Positions 41,686 to 48,836 of a DNA stretch of 64,000 nt are shown piece after piece. This DNA is from Cloacibacterium normanense. Its GTDB lineage: Bacteria > Bacteroidota > Bacteroidia > Flavobacteriales > Weeksellaceae. A model generated the notes under the pieces. The model was given only the letters and a program-made list of their open reading frames with translations. It did not search any database and had not been told where the DNA came from. Positions within the stretch are counted from its first letter, which is position 1. Each line of letters starts with the position of its first letter. The stretch covers positions 1,550,001 through 1,614,000 of the forward strand of contig NZ_CP034157.1 of the NCBI RefSeq assembly GCF_003860565.1. Reading direction: 5' to 3'. Both the position numbers and the translations under genes were made by a program.

Positions 41686-41713
41686 TTACTACTTTGCATT
41701 GCATATTACTAAA
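41686..41713 (+). promoter_or_regulatory. Candidate PadR operator 2 (padR gene)
   Basis: This 28-bp segment (TTACTACTTTGCATTGCATA, then TTACTAAA) is a near-copy of 41318-41345. Its TTG (41699-41701) is 19 bp before the TATTTTTG box at 41721, so a bound repressor would cover the -33 element. Autoregulation is inferred. Confidence 0.65.
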
Positions 41714-41720
41714 AAATACC

Positions 41721-41728
41721 TATTTTTG
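41721..41728 (+). promoter_or_regulatory. Candidate -7 box for padR
   Basis: TATTTTTG fits TAnnTTTG, with TTG 19 bp upstream, the best -33/-7 pair in this part of the window. The padR ATG is 68 nt downstream. Confidence 0.65.
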
Positions 41729-41796
41729 TTCAACAGAAAAAAATTCGTAAAATGAATGTTATAACAAATTATAAAAACCACTAATAACTAAAAAAC

Positions 41797-42126
41797 ATGA
41801 ACACAGAAAATACCAAAGCGCAAATGCGAAAAGGAATTCTAGAGTTCTGTATTTTGAGCCTTATCAATAATAAAGAAATGTATGTTTCTGATTTAATAGA
41901 CGAACTCAAAAAAGGAAAGCTAGATGTAGTAGAAGGAACTCTTTATCCGCTACTTACAAGATTGAAAAATGGAGAATTTCTTGCTTACAGATGGGAAGAA
42001 TCTACCAGTGGACCGCCAAGAAAATACTACCAAATCACTGAAAAAGGAAAAACCTTTTTAGCAGAATTACAAAATACTTGGAATGAATTAACAGAATCTG
42101 TAAACCAAATCACCAAAACATCATAA
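41797..42126 (+). CDS. PadR-family transcriptional repressor
   Basis: The 109-residue protein is a single PadR winged helix-turn-helix domain: RKGILEFCILSLINNKEMYVSDLIDELKK (HTH, about 11-39), the wing VVEGTLYPLLTRLKNGEFLAYRWEES, and the C-terminal dimerisation helix PPRKYYQITEKGKTFLAELQNTW. This is PadR subfamily 2 size (no Vir_act_alpha tail). It lies 10 bp upstream of the large PspC gene and after the short PspC gene. The common pattern is that PadR represses its own operon and the neighbouring psp-like genes until envelope stress occurs. Confidence 0.93.
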   Translation: MNTENTKAQMRKGILEFCILSLINNKEMYVSDLIDELKKGKLDVVEGTLYPLLTRLKNGEFLAYRWEESTSGPPRKYYQITEKGKTFLAELQNTWNELTESVNQITKTS

Positions 42127-42136
42127 AAACTAAACT

Positions 42137-43876
42137 ATGAACAAAACATTATCAATAGGACTTGCTGGTTTTTCTTTCGTAATAGAAGAACACGCATACA
42201 TAAAACTGAGTGACTACCTCACTGCACTGAGAAGTTCTCTAGAGGAATCAGAAGCAGACGAAATTATGCATGATATCGAAATTAGAATTGTAGAAATTCT
42301 AAAAGATAACATGGGAAAAAGAGAAGTGGTAAATGATGATGATATAGAAAAAGTAATTGCCCAAATTGGTAAACCAGAAGTAATAGAAGAACAAGAAGAA
42401 GCTTATTTTTCTGACAAAACTGCCAATAAAAAATCAAGACCTTCATTTTCTTCGGCACAGCAAAAACAATTGTTCCGTGACCCAGAAAATATGAAATTAG
42501 CAGGTGTTTGCTCTGGTCTAGCTGCCTATTTCGGGATGGATGTAACTTGGATGAGAGTGATCTGGTTTGGTGTAGCATTTTTAGGATTGTTCACCGCTGG
42601 AATCTCTACTACCCTCATCGTATTCTTATATTTAGTATTTTGGATTATCCTTCCAAAAGCAGAAACTGCAGCAGATTTTCTTAAAATGAAAGGAAAACCC
42701 TTGAATTTTGATAATTTAAAAGAAGAATCTAGCAATATCGTAAAATTTGCCAATGAATCTACTGCAAAAGTAGGCGAAATGTACAATGAAGCTAAACCTG
42801 TAGTAACTTCGGCTGGTAGTGGATTACTAAACGTTTTAAGAGTTCTTTTCGGTGCTATTTTCGCTTTCTTGGCACTTGGAGCAATCATCTTTTTATTCTT
42901 CTTTTTCAATTTATTTGGAAATCCTGATTTTCCTGGTGTAAGTAAAATGAACTTCCTTTTTGATGACGGTGGAATGAAATATATCCTTTCTTCTCTGATT
43001 GTATTAGGAACATTATTTGCTGCGGTTCTTTTCAGCTTAATCAGCATCAAATTATTATCTCCTAAAACTAAATTAAGAAACTTAGGATATGTATTAGGTG
43101 GTTTATTCTTAGCAATTGTGCTTTTAGGAACTTATTTCGGAGTAAACATGGCAAAAATAGATATGTCTTATAAAGGTGACAAAGAAGAAACCGAAAATAT
43201 TTCTATCAATGTTCAGTCAACTGATAGCCTTATCATTGACAAAAAACAAGTAAACATTCCAGCGAATTATACTGCTTATGATGATGATATTTTCTCTGAC
43301 AAGAAAATGGTTTTCGAAGAAGATTATCCAAACGTAGAAGTTGTAAGAAATCCTAATATTACTCAGCCTTACCTCATCATCAAAAAATATGCGGAAGGTT
43401 ATAACAAACCTCTAGAACTTAATGTTCCTGTAGAAGTGGTAGGCAACAAAATTTTATTACCAAATTTCGTAAGTTATCCTTACCAATACAGATTCAGACA
43501 TTACAGTGTAGATTATGAATTGGTAGTTCCTAAAGATATGAAAGTTGCAAAAGGAAACGAACATCTGAATGTAAACGGTGACCTTAATGCAAACGGAATA
43601 GATGATGACGATGAAAATAACAACAATGAGAATGGAGATATCGTTATCGAAAAAAATAAAATAAACATCAACGGAACTACGATAGAATATGACTCTGAAA
43701 ATGCTGACAGTGTAATTATCAACGGAAAAAAATATCCTAAAAAAGTTGCAGACAGCATTTTAGAAAAAGACATCAAAAATATTAACAGTCTAAAAGATTT
43801 AGAAAATTTAAAAGACCTTAATATTTCAATTAAAGATGGCGATTCTAAGATAGAAATTAACACCAAAAATAAATAG
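42137..43876 (+). CDS. PspC-domain protein with N-terminal regulatory and C-terminal adhesin-like region
   Basis: This 579-residue protein begins with a soluble segment (LSDYLTALRSSLEESEADEIMHDIEIRIVEIL, about 23-54) resembling the DUF1700-type N-terminal module. The PspC domain follows (about 115-180, MKLAGVCSGLAAYFGMDVTWMRV), then three or more TM helices (about 232-345). A long extracytoplasmic beta-rich region (from about 365) ends in an Asp/Asn-rich stretch and a Lys/Glu tail. It is probably the effector of the PadR-controlled unit. The 'DDDDENNNNE' stretch near 490 is low complexity. Confidence 0.85.
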   Translation: MNKTLSIGLAGFSFVIEEHAYIKLSDYLTALRSSLEESEADEIMHDIEIRIVEILKDNMGKREVVNDDDIEKVIAQIGKPEVIEEQEEAYFSDKTANKKSRPSFSSAQQKQLFRDPENMKLAGVCSGLAAYFGMDVTWMRVIWFGVAFLGLFTAGISTTLIVFLYLVFWIILPKAETAADFLKMKGKPLNFDNLKEESSNIVKFANESTAKVGEMYNEAKPVVTSAGSGLLNVLRVLFGAIFAFLALGAIIFLFFFFNLFGNPDFPGVSKMNFLFDDGGMKYILSSLIVLGTLFAAVLFSLISIKLLSPKTKLRNLGYVLGGLFLAIVLLGTYFGVNMAKIDMSYKGDKEETENISINVQSTDSLIIDKKQVNIPANYTAYDDDIFSDKKMVFEEDYPNVEVVRNPNITQPYLIIKKYAEGYNKPLELNVPVEVVGNKILLPNFVSYPYQYRFRHYSVDYELVVPKDMKVAKGNEHLNVNGDLNANGIDDDDENNNNENGDIVIEKNKININGTTIEYDSENADSVIINGKKYPKKVADSILEKDIKNINSLKDLENLKDLNISIKDGDSKIEINTKNK

Positions 43877-43936
43877 TTCTAGTTTAGTTGGGTTGCTGAT
43901 GATAACAACAGAAACTTCCGCAACCCTACACTAGAA
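43877..43936 (+). other. Two-tier hairpin after the PspC/PadR operon
   Basis: TTCTAGT (43877-43883) pairs with ACTAGAA (43930-43936), and inside it GGGTTGC (43890-43896) with GCAACCC (43920-43926), around a 23-nt loop. It begins immediately after the stop codon. No U-tract follows, so it is not a standard terminator. It may stabilise or process the transcript. Confidence 0.55.
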
Positions 43937-44074
43937 ACTAAGTAGCCGAAGTGAAAGATATTTTTCAAGATTTTATAAAATTTTAACATTTAAAATATTT
44001 TAAAATTAAAAATAATTAATAACTTCGCTAGGTGAATGAAACTCACATAAAACAAACAAAAAACACTTGAAATT

Positions 44075-44137
44075 ATGATACAATTTGTCTTAGAAATCGT
44101 GATGAAAATAATGGAGTTCATCAGCAGTCTATTTTAG
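44075..44137 (+). CDS. Possible 20-aa hydrophobic peptide
   Basis: ATG 44075 to TAG 44137 encodes 20 residues (M-I-Q-F-V-L-E-I-V-M-K-I-M-E-F-I-S-S-L-F), an amphipathic, membrane-active-looking helix. A weak TAACTTCG promoter-like box lies at 44020-44027, and a terminator-like hairpin follows at 44171. Size and composition recall type I toxin-like or regulatory peptides, but no antisense RNA or family is visible. Low confidence. Confidence 0.3.
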   Translation: MIQFVLEIVMKIMEFISSLF

Positions 44138-44161
44138 AAAGATTATAATCTATAAAATAAT

Positions 44162-44169
44162 TATATTTG
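44162..44169 (+). promoter_or_regulatory. Candidate -7 box before the acyltransferase gene
   Basis: TATATTTG fits TAnnTTTG. It lies directly in front of the terminator-like hairpin, so a transcript from it would begin within or just before the hairpin. No -33 TTG is evident. Confidence 0.4.
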
Positions 44170-44170
44170 C

Positions 44171-44208
44171 AAGTAACCTTTTTGCTAGGGTTACTTGTTT
44201 TGTTTTTT
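44171..44208 (+). terminator. Terminator-like hairpin ahead of the acyltransferase gene
   Basis: AAGTAACC (44171-44178) pairs with GGTTACTT (44189-44196) around a 10-nt loop, followed by GTTTTGTTTTTT. It fits a rho-independent terminator for the upstream small ORF, or an attenuator in the leader of the acyltransferase gene. Confidence 0.65.
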
Positions 44209-44220
44209 AAAGAGAAAAAT

Positions 44221-44796
44221 ATGAAATTTATTAAGAAGATTATCGCAAAGTTTATCCTTTGGGTTTGGGGTTGGAAGATTGTGTTAGAAGGTCCCGCAAG
44301 TAATTTAGACCGTTGTATTCTTGTGGTAGCTCCACACACTGCCAATGATGAATACATTTTAGGAAATCTAGCTTATTGGGTTCTTGATAAGAAACTAAAA
44401 GTTATCATAAAAGATGCTCACACAAAGGCTTGGTACGGTTTTATTGTAAAAGCATTGGGAGGAGTTGGAATCGATAGAAGCCAAAGAAATAATTTAGTTC
44501 AATTTGTAGTAAACGAATTTAAAAAAGATAATTTTTCTTTAGTCATTACACCAGAAGGAACCAGAAGTTGGGTGCCAAAATGGAGAAAAGGTTTCTATAA
44601 TATGGCAATTGAAGCAAAAGTACCTATCGTTATTGCTGCTGGAGATTTTAAAACCAAAAGTATTCATTTAGGAAAACAAATTTCAGTAGAAGACATTCAG
44701 ACCAGAAGCTACGAAAGCATCATGGAAGAATTACAAGAATATTACAAAAAAATCACTCCAAAATATCCAGAAAAGTGGAATCCAAAAATCTACTAA
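44221..44796 (+). CDS. PlsC-like lysophospholipid acyltransferase family protein
   Basis: The 191-residue protein from MKFIKKIIAKF has the acyltransferase-type layout: a hydrophobic N-terminus, then LVVAPHTANDEYILGNL (about 35-51), LKVIIKDAHTKAWYG, GVGIDRSQRNN, the glycine motif TPEGTRSWVPKWRKGFYNMA (about 117-136) and PIVIAAGDF. The catalytic His39 is followed by T-A-N-D-E, so Glu occupies the Asp position of the HX4D motif, with Asp one residue earlier. The substrate is unknown; a role in phospholipid or ornithine-lipid acylation is possible. The TTG at 44167 is not used, as it lies in the promoter/hairpin region. Confidence 0.8.
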   Translation: MKFIKKIIAKFILWVWGWKIVLEGPASNLDRCILVVAPHTANDEYILGNLAYWVLDKKLKVIIKDAHTKAWYGFIVKALGGVGIDRSQRNNLVQFVVNEFKKDNFSLVITPEGTRSWVPKWRKGFYNMAIEAKVPIVIAAGDFKTKSIHLGKQISVEDIQTRSYESIMEELQEYYKKITPKYPEKWNPKIY

Positions 44797-44814
44797 TCTA
44801 AAAGTTGAATTTTT

Positions 44815-45243
44815 ATGATGACCAACGAAGAAAAATTAGCACAGCTCAACCTTTGGAATAAAAACACTTTAATGGAAACTTTAGAAATCGTTTTCACCGA
44901 TTTAGGAGACGATTATTTGGTGGGAACTATGCCCGTAAATTCTAGAGTTCATCAGCCATTAGGTTTATTGCATGGCGGTGCTAATATTGCATTTGCAGAA
45001 AGTTTAGGCTCATGTCTTTCTAATATTTTGGTAGCTCACGAAGGAAAAGCTGCTGTAGGAACCAATATCAATTCTAATCACCTGAAAAGTAAAACCGACG
45101 GAACCGTTACTGGAACGGCTAGAATGATTAGAAAAGGACAAACCCTCCATTTTTTGGAAATAGAAATAAAAGACGAAAACGGAAGTTTACTGTGTCATTC
45201 TACGATGACGAACATGGTGATTAACCGAAAAATAGAAAAGTAA
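44815..45243 (+). CDS. menI: Hotdog thioesterase, probable DHNA-CoA hydrolase
   Basis: This 142-residue PaaI/EntH-type hotdog protein has the helix-loop HQPLGLLHGGANIAFAESLGS (about 46-66), with His53 and Glu62 in the positions of thioesterase active-site residues. It ends with beta strands HFLEIEIKDENGSLLCHSTMT. Its stop codon overlaps the ATG of the isochorismate synthase gene (TAATG). In menaquinone biosynthesis a thioesterase of this type releases 1,4-dihydroxy-2-naphthoate from its CoA ester, so MenI is the best call. The alternative is a phenylacetate-type thioesterase. Confidence 0.7.
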   Translation: MMTNEEKLAQLNLWNKNTLMETLEIVFTDLGDDYLVGTMPVNSRVHQPLGLLHGGANIAFAESLGSCLSNILVAHEGKAAVGTNINSNHLKSKTDGTVTGTARMIRKGQTLHFLEIEIKDENGSLLCHSTMTNMVINRKIEK

Positions 45244-46217
45244 TGAAAGCTATTTTCAGATTACCTTTTGACGAAAAATTTATCCTGATACATCATCATG
45301 AAGCTGCAAGAAATGTAGCTTCTTTTTTTCCTTTCACCAAAGGAAAAGCCATTCATTTACAAGCAGAAAATCTAGAAGTTTGTACTTCAGAAGAACTCAA
45401 ATCTTCTTTTTTTGAGGTAGAAAATTTTCCTGAAATGAATGCTGAACTAAATATTCCTCAGCATGAAGAATATCTACAAAAATTAGAAAAAGCGATTGAA
45501 ATTATCAAGCAAAATAACTTGCCAAAACTGGTTATTTCTAGACCTATTGCTAAAGAAATTTCTTCCATCAATTTAGAAGAAACCTACCAACTACTTTGCA
45601 AAAAATACCCAAATACGCTTTGTTATCTTCTTATTTCTGGTGAAGAAATTTGGATCGGTGCAACACCAGAAATTTTAGGAAAATTCAATAAAAAAACACA
45701 TGAGTTTTTCACCATGAGTTTAGCCGGAACCCTTCCTGTAAATGAAGAATGGAGCGAAAAAGAAATTGAAGAGCAGAAACCTGTTACCCATTATATTTCT
45801 GAAATTTTAAAAAAATATGTCACTCTGAGCGAAGTTAAAGAGTCTGAAACTTACAATCATATTTCGGGGAATATTAAGCATCTCAGAACTGATTTCACTG
45901 CTAAAATCGAAGATAATAGACTTGAAGAATTAATTGAAGAACTGCACCCTACTCCTGCAGTTTGTGGAATTCCGAAGGAATTTTGCAAAGAAAAAATTAT
46001 AGAAATTGAAAAATATAACCGTGAATTTTACGCAGGTTACATTAAAATAGAAACCGAGGAAGAAATTTATTACTTTGTGAATCTTAGATGTGCAAAAATT
46101 TACAAAAATCAAGTAATCGCTTTTGCTGGTGGCGGAATTACGGCACTTTCTTCGCCAGAAAAAGAATGGCGAGAAACCGAACTGAAATCTCAAGCTATTC
46201 TTCTTCATTTACAATAA
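45243..46217 (+). CDS. menF: Isochorismate synthase (chorismate-binding)
   Basis: MenF isomerises chorismate to isochorismate, the first step to menaquinone. The 324-residue protein is compact, as in other Bacteroidota. Blocks are PKLVISRPIAKEI, WIGATPEILGKF (about 139-150), FFTMSLAGTLPVNEEWS (about 157-173), HPTPAVCGIPKEF (about 238-250), REFYAGYI and FVNLRCAKI. A short stretch near residue 193-201 (TLSEVKESE) is encoded by an intergenic-type repeat (45819-45845). It overlaps the thioesterase gene by one base. Confidence 0.9.
   Translation: MKAIFRLPFDEKFILIHHHEAARNVASFFPFTKGKAIHLQAENLEVCTSEELKSSFFEVENFPEMNAELNIPQHEEYLQKLEKAIEIIKQNNLPKLVISRPIAKEISSINLEETYQLLCKKYPNTLCYLLISGEEIWIGATPEILGKFNKKTHEFFTMSLAGTLPVNEEWSEKEIEEQKPVTHYISEILKKYVTLSEVKESETYNHISGNIKHLRTDFTAKIEDNRLEELIEELHPTPAVCGIPKEFCKEKIIEIEKYNREFYAGYIKIETEEEIYYFVNLRCAKIYKNQVIAFAGGGITALSSPEKEWRETELKSQAILLHLQ
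45819..45845. repeat. Dispersed repeat inside menF (GTCACTCTGAGCG type)
   Basis: This 27-bp segment matches the intergenic repeat 2935-2961 at 22 of 27 positions (GTCACTCTGAGCGAAG versus GTCATTCTGAGCGGAG). It stays in frame and lies in a surface-like loop between conserved menF blocks. Confidence 0.65.
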
Positions 46218-46219
46218 AA

Positions 46220-46243
46220 AAATCCGCTTCTAGAAGCGGATTT
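46220..46243. terminator. Bidirectional rho-independent terminator after menF
   Basis: A perfect 24-bp palindrome, AAATCCGCTTCT and its complement, has A- and T-runs on either side. It lies between convergent menF and the small membrane gene and serves both strands. Confidence 0.85.
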
Positions 46244-46247
46244 TTCC

Positions 46248-46445
46248 TTAACTATTTTTCTGCGAAAGTTTTTTCCAAGTGTTCATGACCAGAGTAACTA
46301 AAATTCCTATAATAGATGCGACTATAGAGAATAAGAATTTATTGTTTTCTGAATGCATAAAACCTAAATTCCAGTCGATTGCATAAAGATTTACTCCTAA
46401 AAATATAATAAACAGAACTAAAAAAACTTTGTAAAAGGTTGTCAT
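46248..46445 (-). CDS. Small two-TM membrane protein, hypothetical
   Basis: The 65-residue protein has hydrophobic helices at about 5-23 and 37-54 and a Lys-rich tail (NTWKKLSQKNS). I recognise no family. The short spacing from the convergent menF terminator and the ATG at 46445 make a real small gene plausible. Confidence 0.55.
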   Translation of the reverse strand: MTTFYKVFLVLFIIFLGVNLYAIDWNLGFMHSENNKFLFSIVASIIGILVTLVMNTWKKLSQKNS

Positions 46446-46478
46446 TGGTATGAGATTTATAATTTAATATTTATAATT

Positions 46479-47075
46479 TTAAAAATGTACGTAACTAGAA
46501 AATAACTGCGCAAAGTTAGCGGTAAATAATTTAATAGAAATCGCTAAAAGGATAATTCCAAAAACTTTTTTGAAAATCATCAGCGTAGCATCTCCTATTT
46601 TCTCTTCTAAGAAATTGGCAGATTTTAGAACGATGTAAACCAAAATGGTATTGAGCAAAATCCCTAAAATAATATTCACTACATGAAATTCTGCACGAAG
46701 GGATAAGGTAGTTGTCAACGTTCCAGCTCCGGCTACTAAAGGAAACGCAATCGGAACGATAGAAGCAGCCTTCACGTTTTCTACTTTGTGAATTTCTATT
46801 CCCAAAATCATTTCCAAAGCAATAATAAAAATTACCAAAGCACCAGCAATTGCAAACGAATTCACGTCTATCCCGATGAATTTTAGCATTTCTTTTCCTA
46901 CAAAAAGAAAAACAATCATCAATGCTCCAGAAACAATCGATGCTCTTTCTGCATCAATATGCCCGAATTGCTTTCTAAGAGAAACAATAATAGGAACAGA
47001 ACCTAAAATATCAATTACTGTAAACAAAACCATAAAACAAGTCAAGGTTTCTTTAAAAGAAAACGATTCTAACAT
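46479..47075 (-). CDS. MarC family integral membrane protein
   Basis: The 198-residue protein has six TM helices and the MarC/SnatA features VIDILGSVPIIVSL near residues 20-33, FAIAGALVIFIIALEMILG (about 74-92), and PIAFPLVAGAGTLTTTLSL (about 107-125). It carries the paired Pro-Gly segments of the MarC/YchE/SnatA fold. Transport of small amino acids has been reported for one relative only. A -7 box at 47100-47107 (minus TACTTTTG) supports the ATG at 47075. Confidence 0.9.
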   Translation of the reverse strand: MLESFSFKETLTCFMVLFTVIDILGSVPIIVSLRKQFGHIDAERASIVSGALMIVFLFVGKEMLKFIGIDVNSFAIAGALVIFIIALEMILGIEIHKVENVKAASIVPIAFPLVAGAGTLTTTLSLRAEFHVVNIILGILLNTILVYIVLKSANFLEEKIGDATLMIFKKVFGIILLAISIKLFTANFAQLFSSYVHF

Positions 47076-47099
47076 AGTGTGATTTTTTTATTATTTTCA

Positions 47100-47107
47100 C
47101 AAAAGTA
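47100..47107 (-). promoter_or_regulatory. Candidate -7 box for marC-like gene
   Basis: Minus-strand TACTTTTG matches TAnnTTTG, 24 bp upstream of the ATG, just downstream of the batD 3' end. Confidence 0.5.
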
Positions 47108-47120
47108 TGAAATACTTTTA

Positions 47121-48833
47121 TTATTCCATAATTTCAGAATACATAGCAGTTATAGAGTTGTAAAGCTCTTCTAAATGAGAGTTATCATGAATAGGCGAGT
47201 ATTTTTCTATTGAAATTTGTTGCTCTAAATTTCTGAAATCTTCGGTGAACTGAGAACCTTTGTAATTTTCTAAAAATGCTTTCAATCCCATTCCAAATTT
47301 TTGCTGAATATGCTGTTCTGCATCTTGTTGCAATTCTTCATAAGTAGCAAAAAATGCTGAATAGTCTCTGTTAGACAAAAGCGTTTTCAGATATTCTAAA
47401 TTCGCTTCAAAGCCTGGTTTTAGAAGATTTTTAATTTTTTCTTCCTCTTCTCTAATCGTAGTAATGGGTTTATTTTCTACAGTAACCAAAGCTTTTTTCT
47501 TTGGTCTAATCCACAAGAAGAAAAGGAAAGTTCCCATCACAAGAACTGCCAAACCAGAAAATAAATTTTTAAAATTAAAACGGTAAGACTGTGTGTGTTT
47601 TTCTTTTTCGATAACAGGCAAAGGAACACTGTTTAAAACATTAGCAGTGTAATCATCTACAATGTCAATTGTTGATTTCTGCGCCGCAATTTGAGCTGAG
47701 TTCAGAACATTTAATACAATACTTTTCACGCCCAAATCTATGTACTGATTCAGTTCTGGATTGAAAAATGAAAATGGTTCAGTAGAAATATTGATTTTCC
47801 CTTCATGTTTAGGAATCACCACATATTTTGCGGTAATCGAACCTTTTACACCATTTTTATTGGTGGATAATTTGCTTATAATCTGAGGTTTGAAAAAAGT
47901 ATAATCTTTAGATTCCAATAATTTTGGCAATTTATCTTCGTCTAAATTTCCTAAACCAGAAATTTTCACCAAAACATCAATCGGTTTATTTACTTCCAGA
48001 GGTTCTGTTTTTGCAATTTCTTTAATGGAAACCTGAAATTTTCCTACCGCATTTTTAAAATTCTCTGGAGAATCTTTCGGCAAAGTTTTTACATTAATTT
48101 TAACCTTATTCGAAACAATTTTATTGATTTCTGGCGTTTTCACCATTGCCGAAACAGGCTCTATTTCTACATTACCAGCTTCTTCTGGGAAAATAATAAA
48201 CATAGCAATCACTTGCGAAGCCATTTCGCCATTTACATTTTCTATATCTTGTTTTTTGTAACTGATAGGCTTAATTCTCGCATTATTCTGTTGCGGAAAT
48301 TTTATGTTTTCTAACTTTCTGAAGTTATCATAATTCTTACTATAAGCTCTTAAAACCGCTACAGTTGGCTGATTTTCATAAACTTCCTTATCTTGAACTT
48401 CTACATTCAAATAAACGTCTTTAGAAAGATATTCGGTTTCAGCTCGTGACGTTTCTTTCACCAGAATGTCAAAAGGTTCTGATTTATATCTTTTTCCATT
48501 TACAGTAATTAAAGCAGAACCAATTTTCACTCTTCCCGTAACTTTTGGCTGAAGATATAATTGATATATAAGTTGATTTACTCTAATTCCTTTTTTTTGG
48601 TCAATGAAAGTATTTTGCTCTGATGCGCTTCCCACAATATCAAATTTAGACAAATCCATAAGTTGAAGAGGACTTTCTTGTACCATGTTTTCGCCTACCA
48701 CTTCTTGTACAATGGTGAGAACAACGGGTTCATTTTGCTTCGGTTCTTTGGTGTTGACATCGGTCAAAACGGTAACTTGTCCGTAAGAAATTGCAGACAT
48801 TACAAAAAATAATATGTTGAGAATTTTTTGCAT
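47121..48833 (-). CDS. batD: Aerotolerance protein BatD
   Basis: The 570-residue exported protein has a signal peptide (about 1-19), then repeated Ig/BACON-like beta domains typical of BatD/OxyR-like proteins. Recognisable strands are ITVNGKRYKSEPFDI, the central ISGLGNLDEDKLPKL and the penultimate IPKHEGKINISTEPFSFFNPE. A single TM helix lies at about 423-443, and the basic cytoplasmic tail is helical. It is last in the Bat operon, 3 bp after batC. The Bat proteins are thought to form a membrane-anchored complex with MoxR ATPase and VWA proteins in stress tolerance. Its exact job is unknown. Confidence 0.88.
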   Translation of the reverse strand: MQKILNILFFVMSAISYGQVTVLTDVNTKEPKQNEPVVLTIVQEVVGENMVQESPLQLMDLSKFDIVGSASEQNTFIDQKKGIRVNQLIYQLYLQPKVTGRVKIGSALITVNGKRYKSEPFDILVKETSRAETEYLSKDVYLNVEVQDKEVYENQPTVAVLRAYSKNYDNFRKLENIKFPQQNNARIKPISYKKQDIENVNGEMASQVIAMFIIFPEEAGNVEIEPVSAMVKTPEINKIVSNKVKINVKTLPKDSPENFKNAVGKFQVSIKEIAKTEPLEVNKPIDVLVKISGLGNLDEDKLPKLLESKDYTFFKPQIISKLSTNKNGVKGSITAKYVVIPKHEGKINISTEPFSFFNPELNQYIDLGVKSIVLNVLNSAQIAAQKSTIDIVDDYTANVLNSVPLPVIEKEKHTQSYRFNFKNLFSGLAVLVMGTFLFFLWIRPKKKALVTVENKPITTIREEEEKIKNLLKPGFEANLEYLKTLLSNRDYSAFFATYEELQQDAEQHIQQKFGMGLKAFLENYKGSQFTEDFRNLEQQISIEKYSPIHDNSHLEELYNSITAMYSEIME

Positions 48834-48836
48834 TAA

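Noticed and set aside
44171-44196. AAGTAACC ... GGTTACTT as a Crp/Fnr site
   Set aside because: The spacing between GTAAC and GTTAC is far too long, and the following U-tract makes it a terminator-like hairpin.
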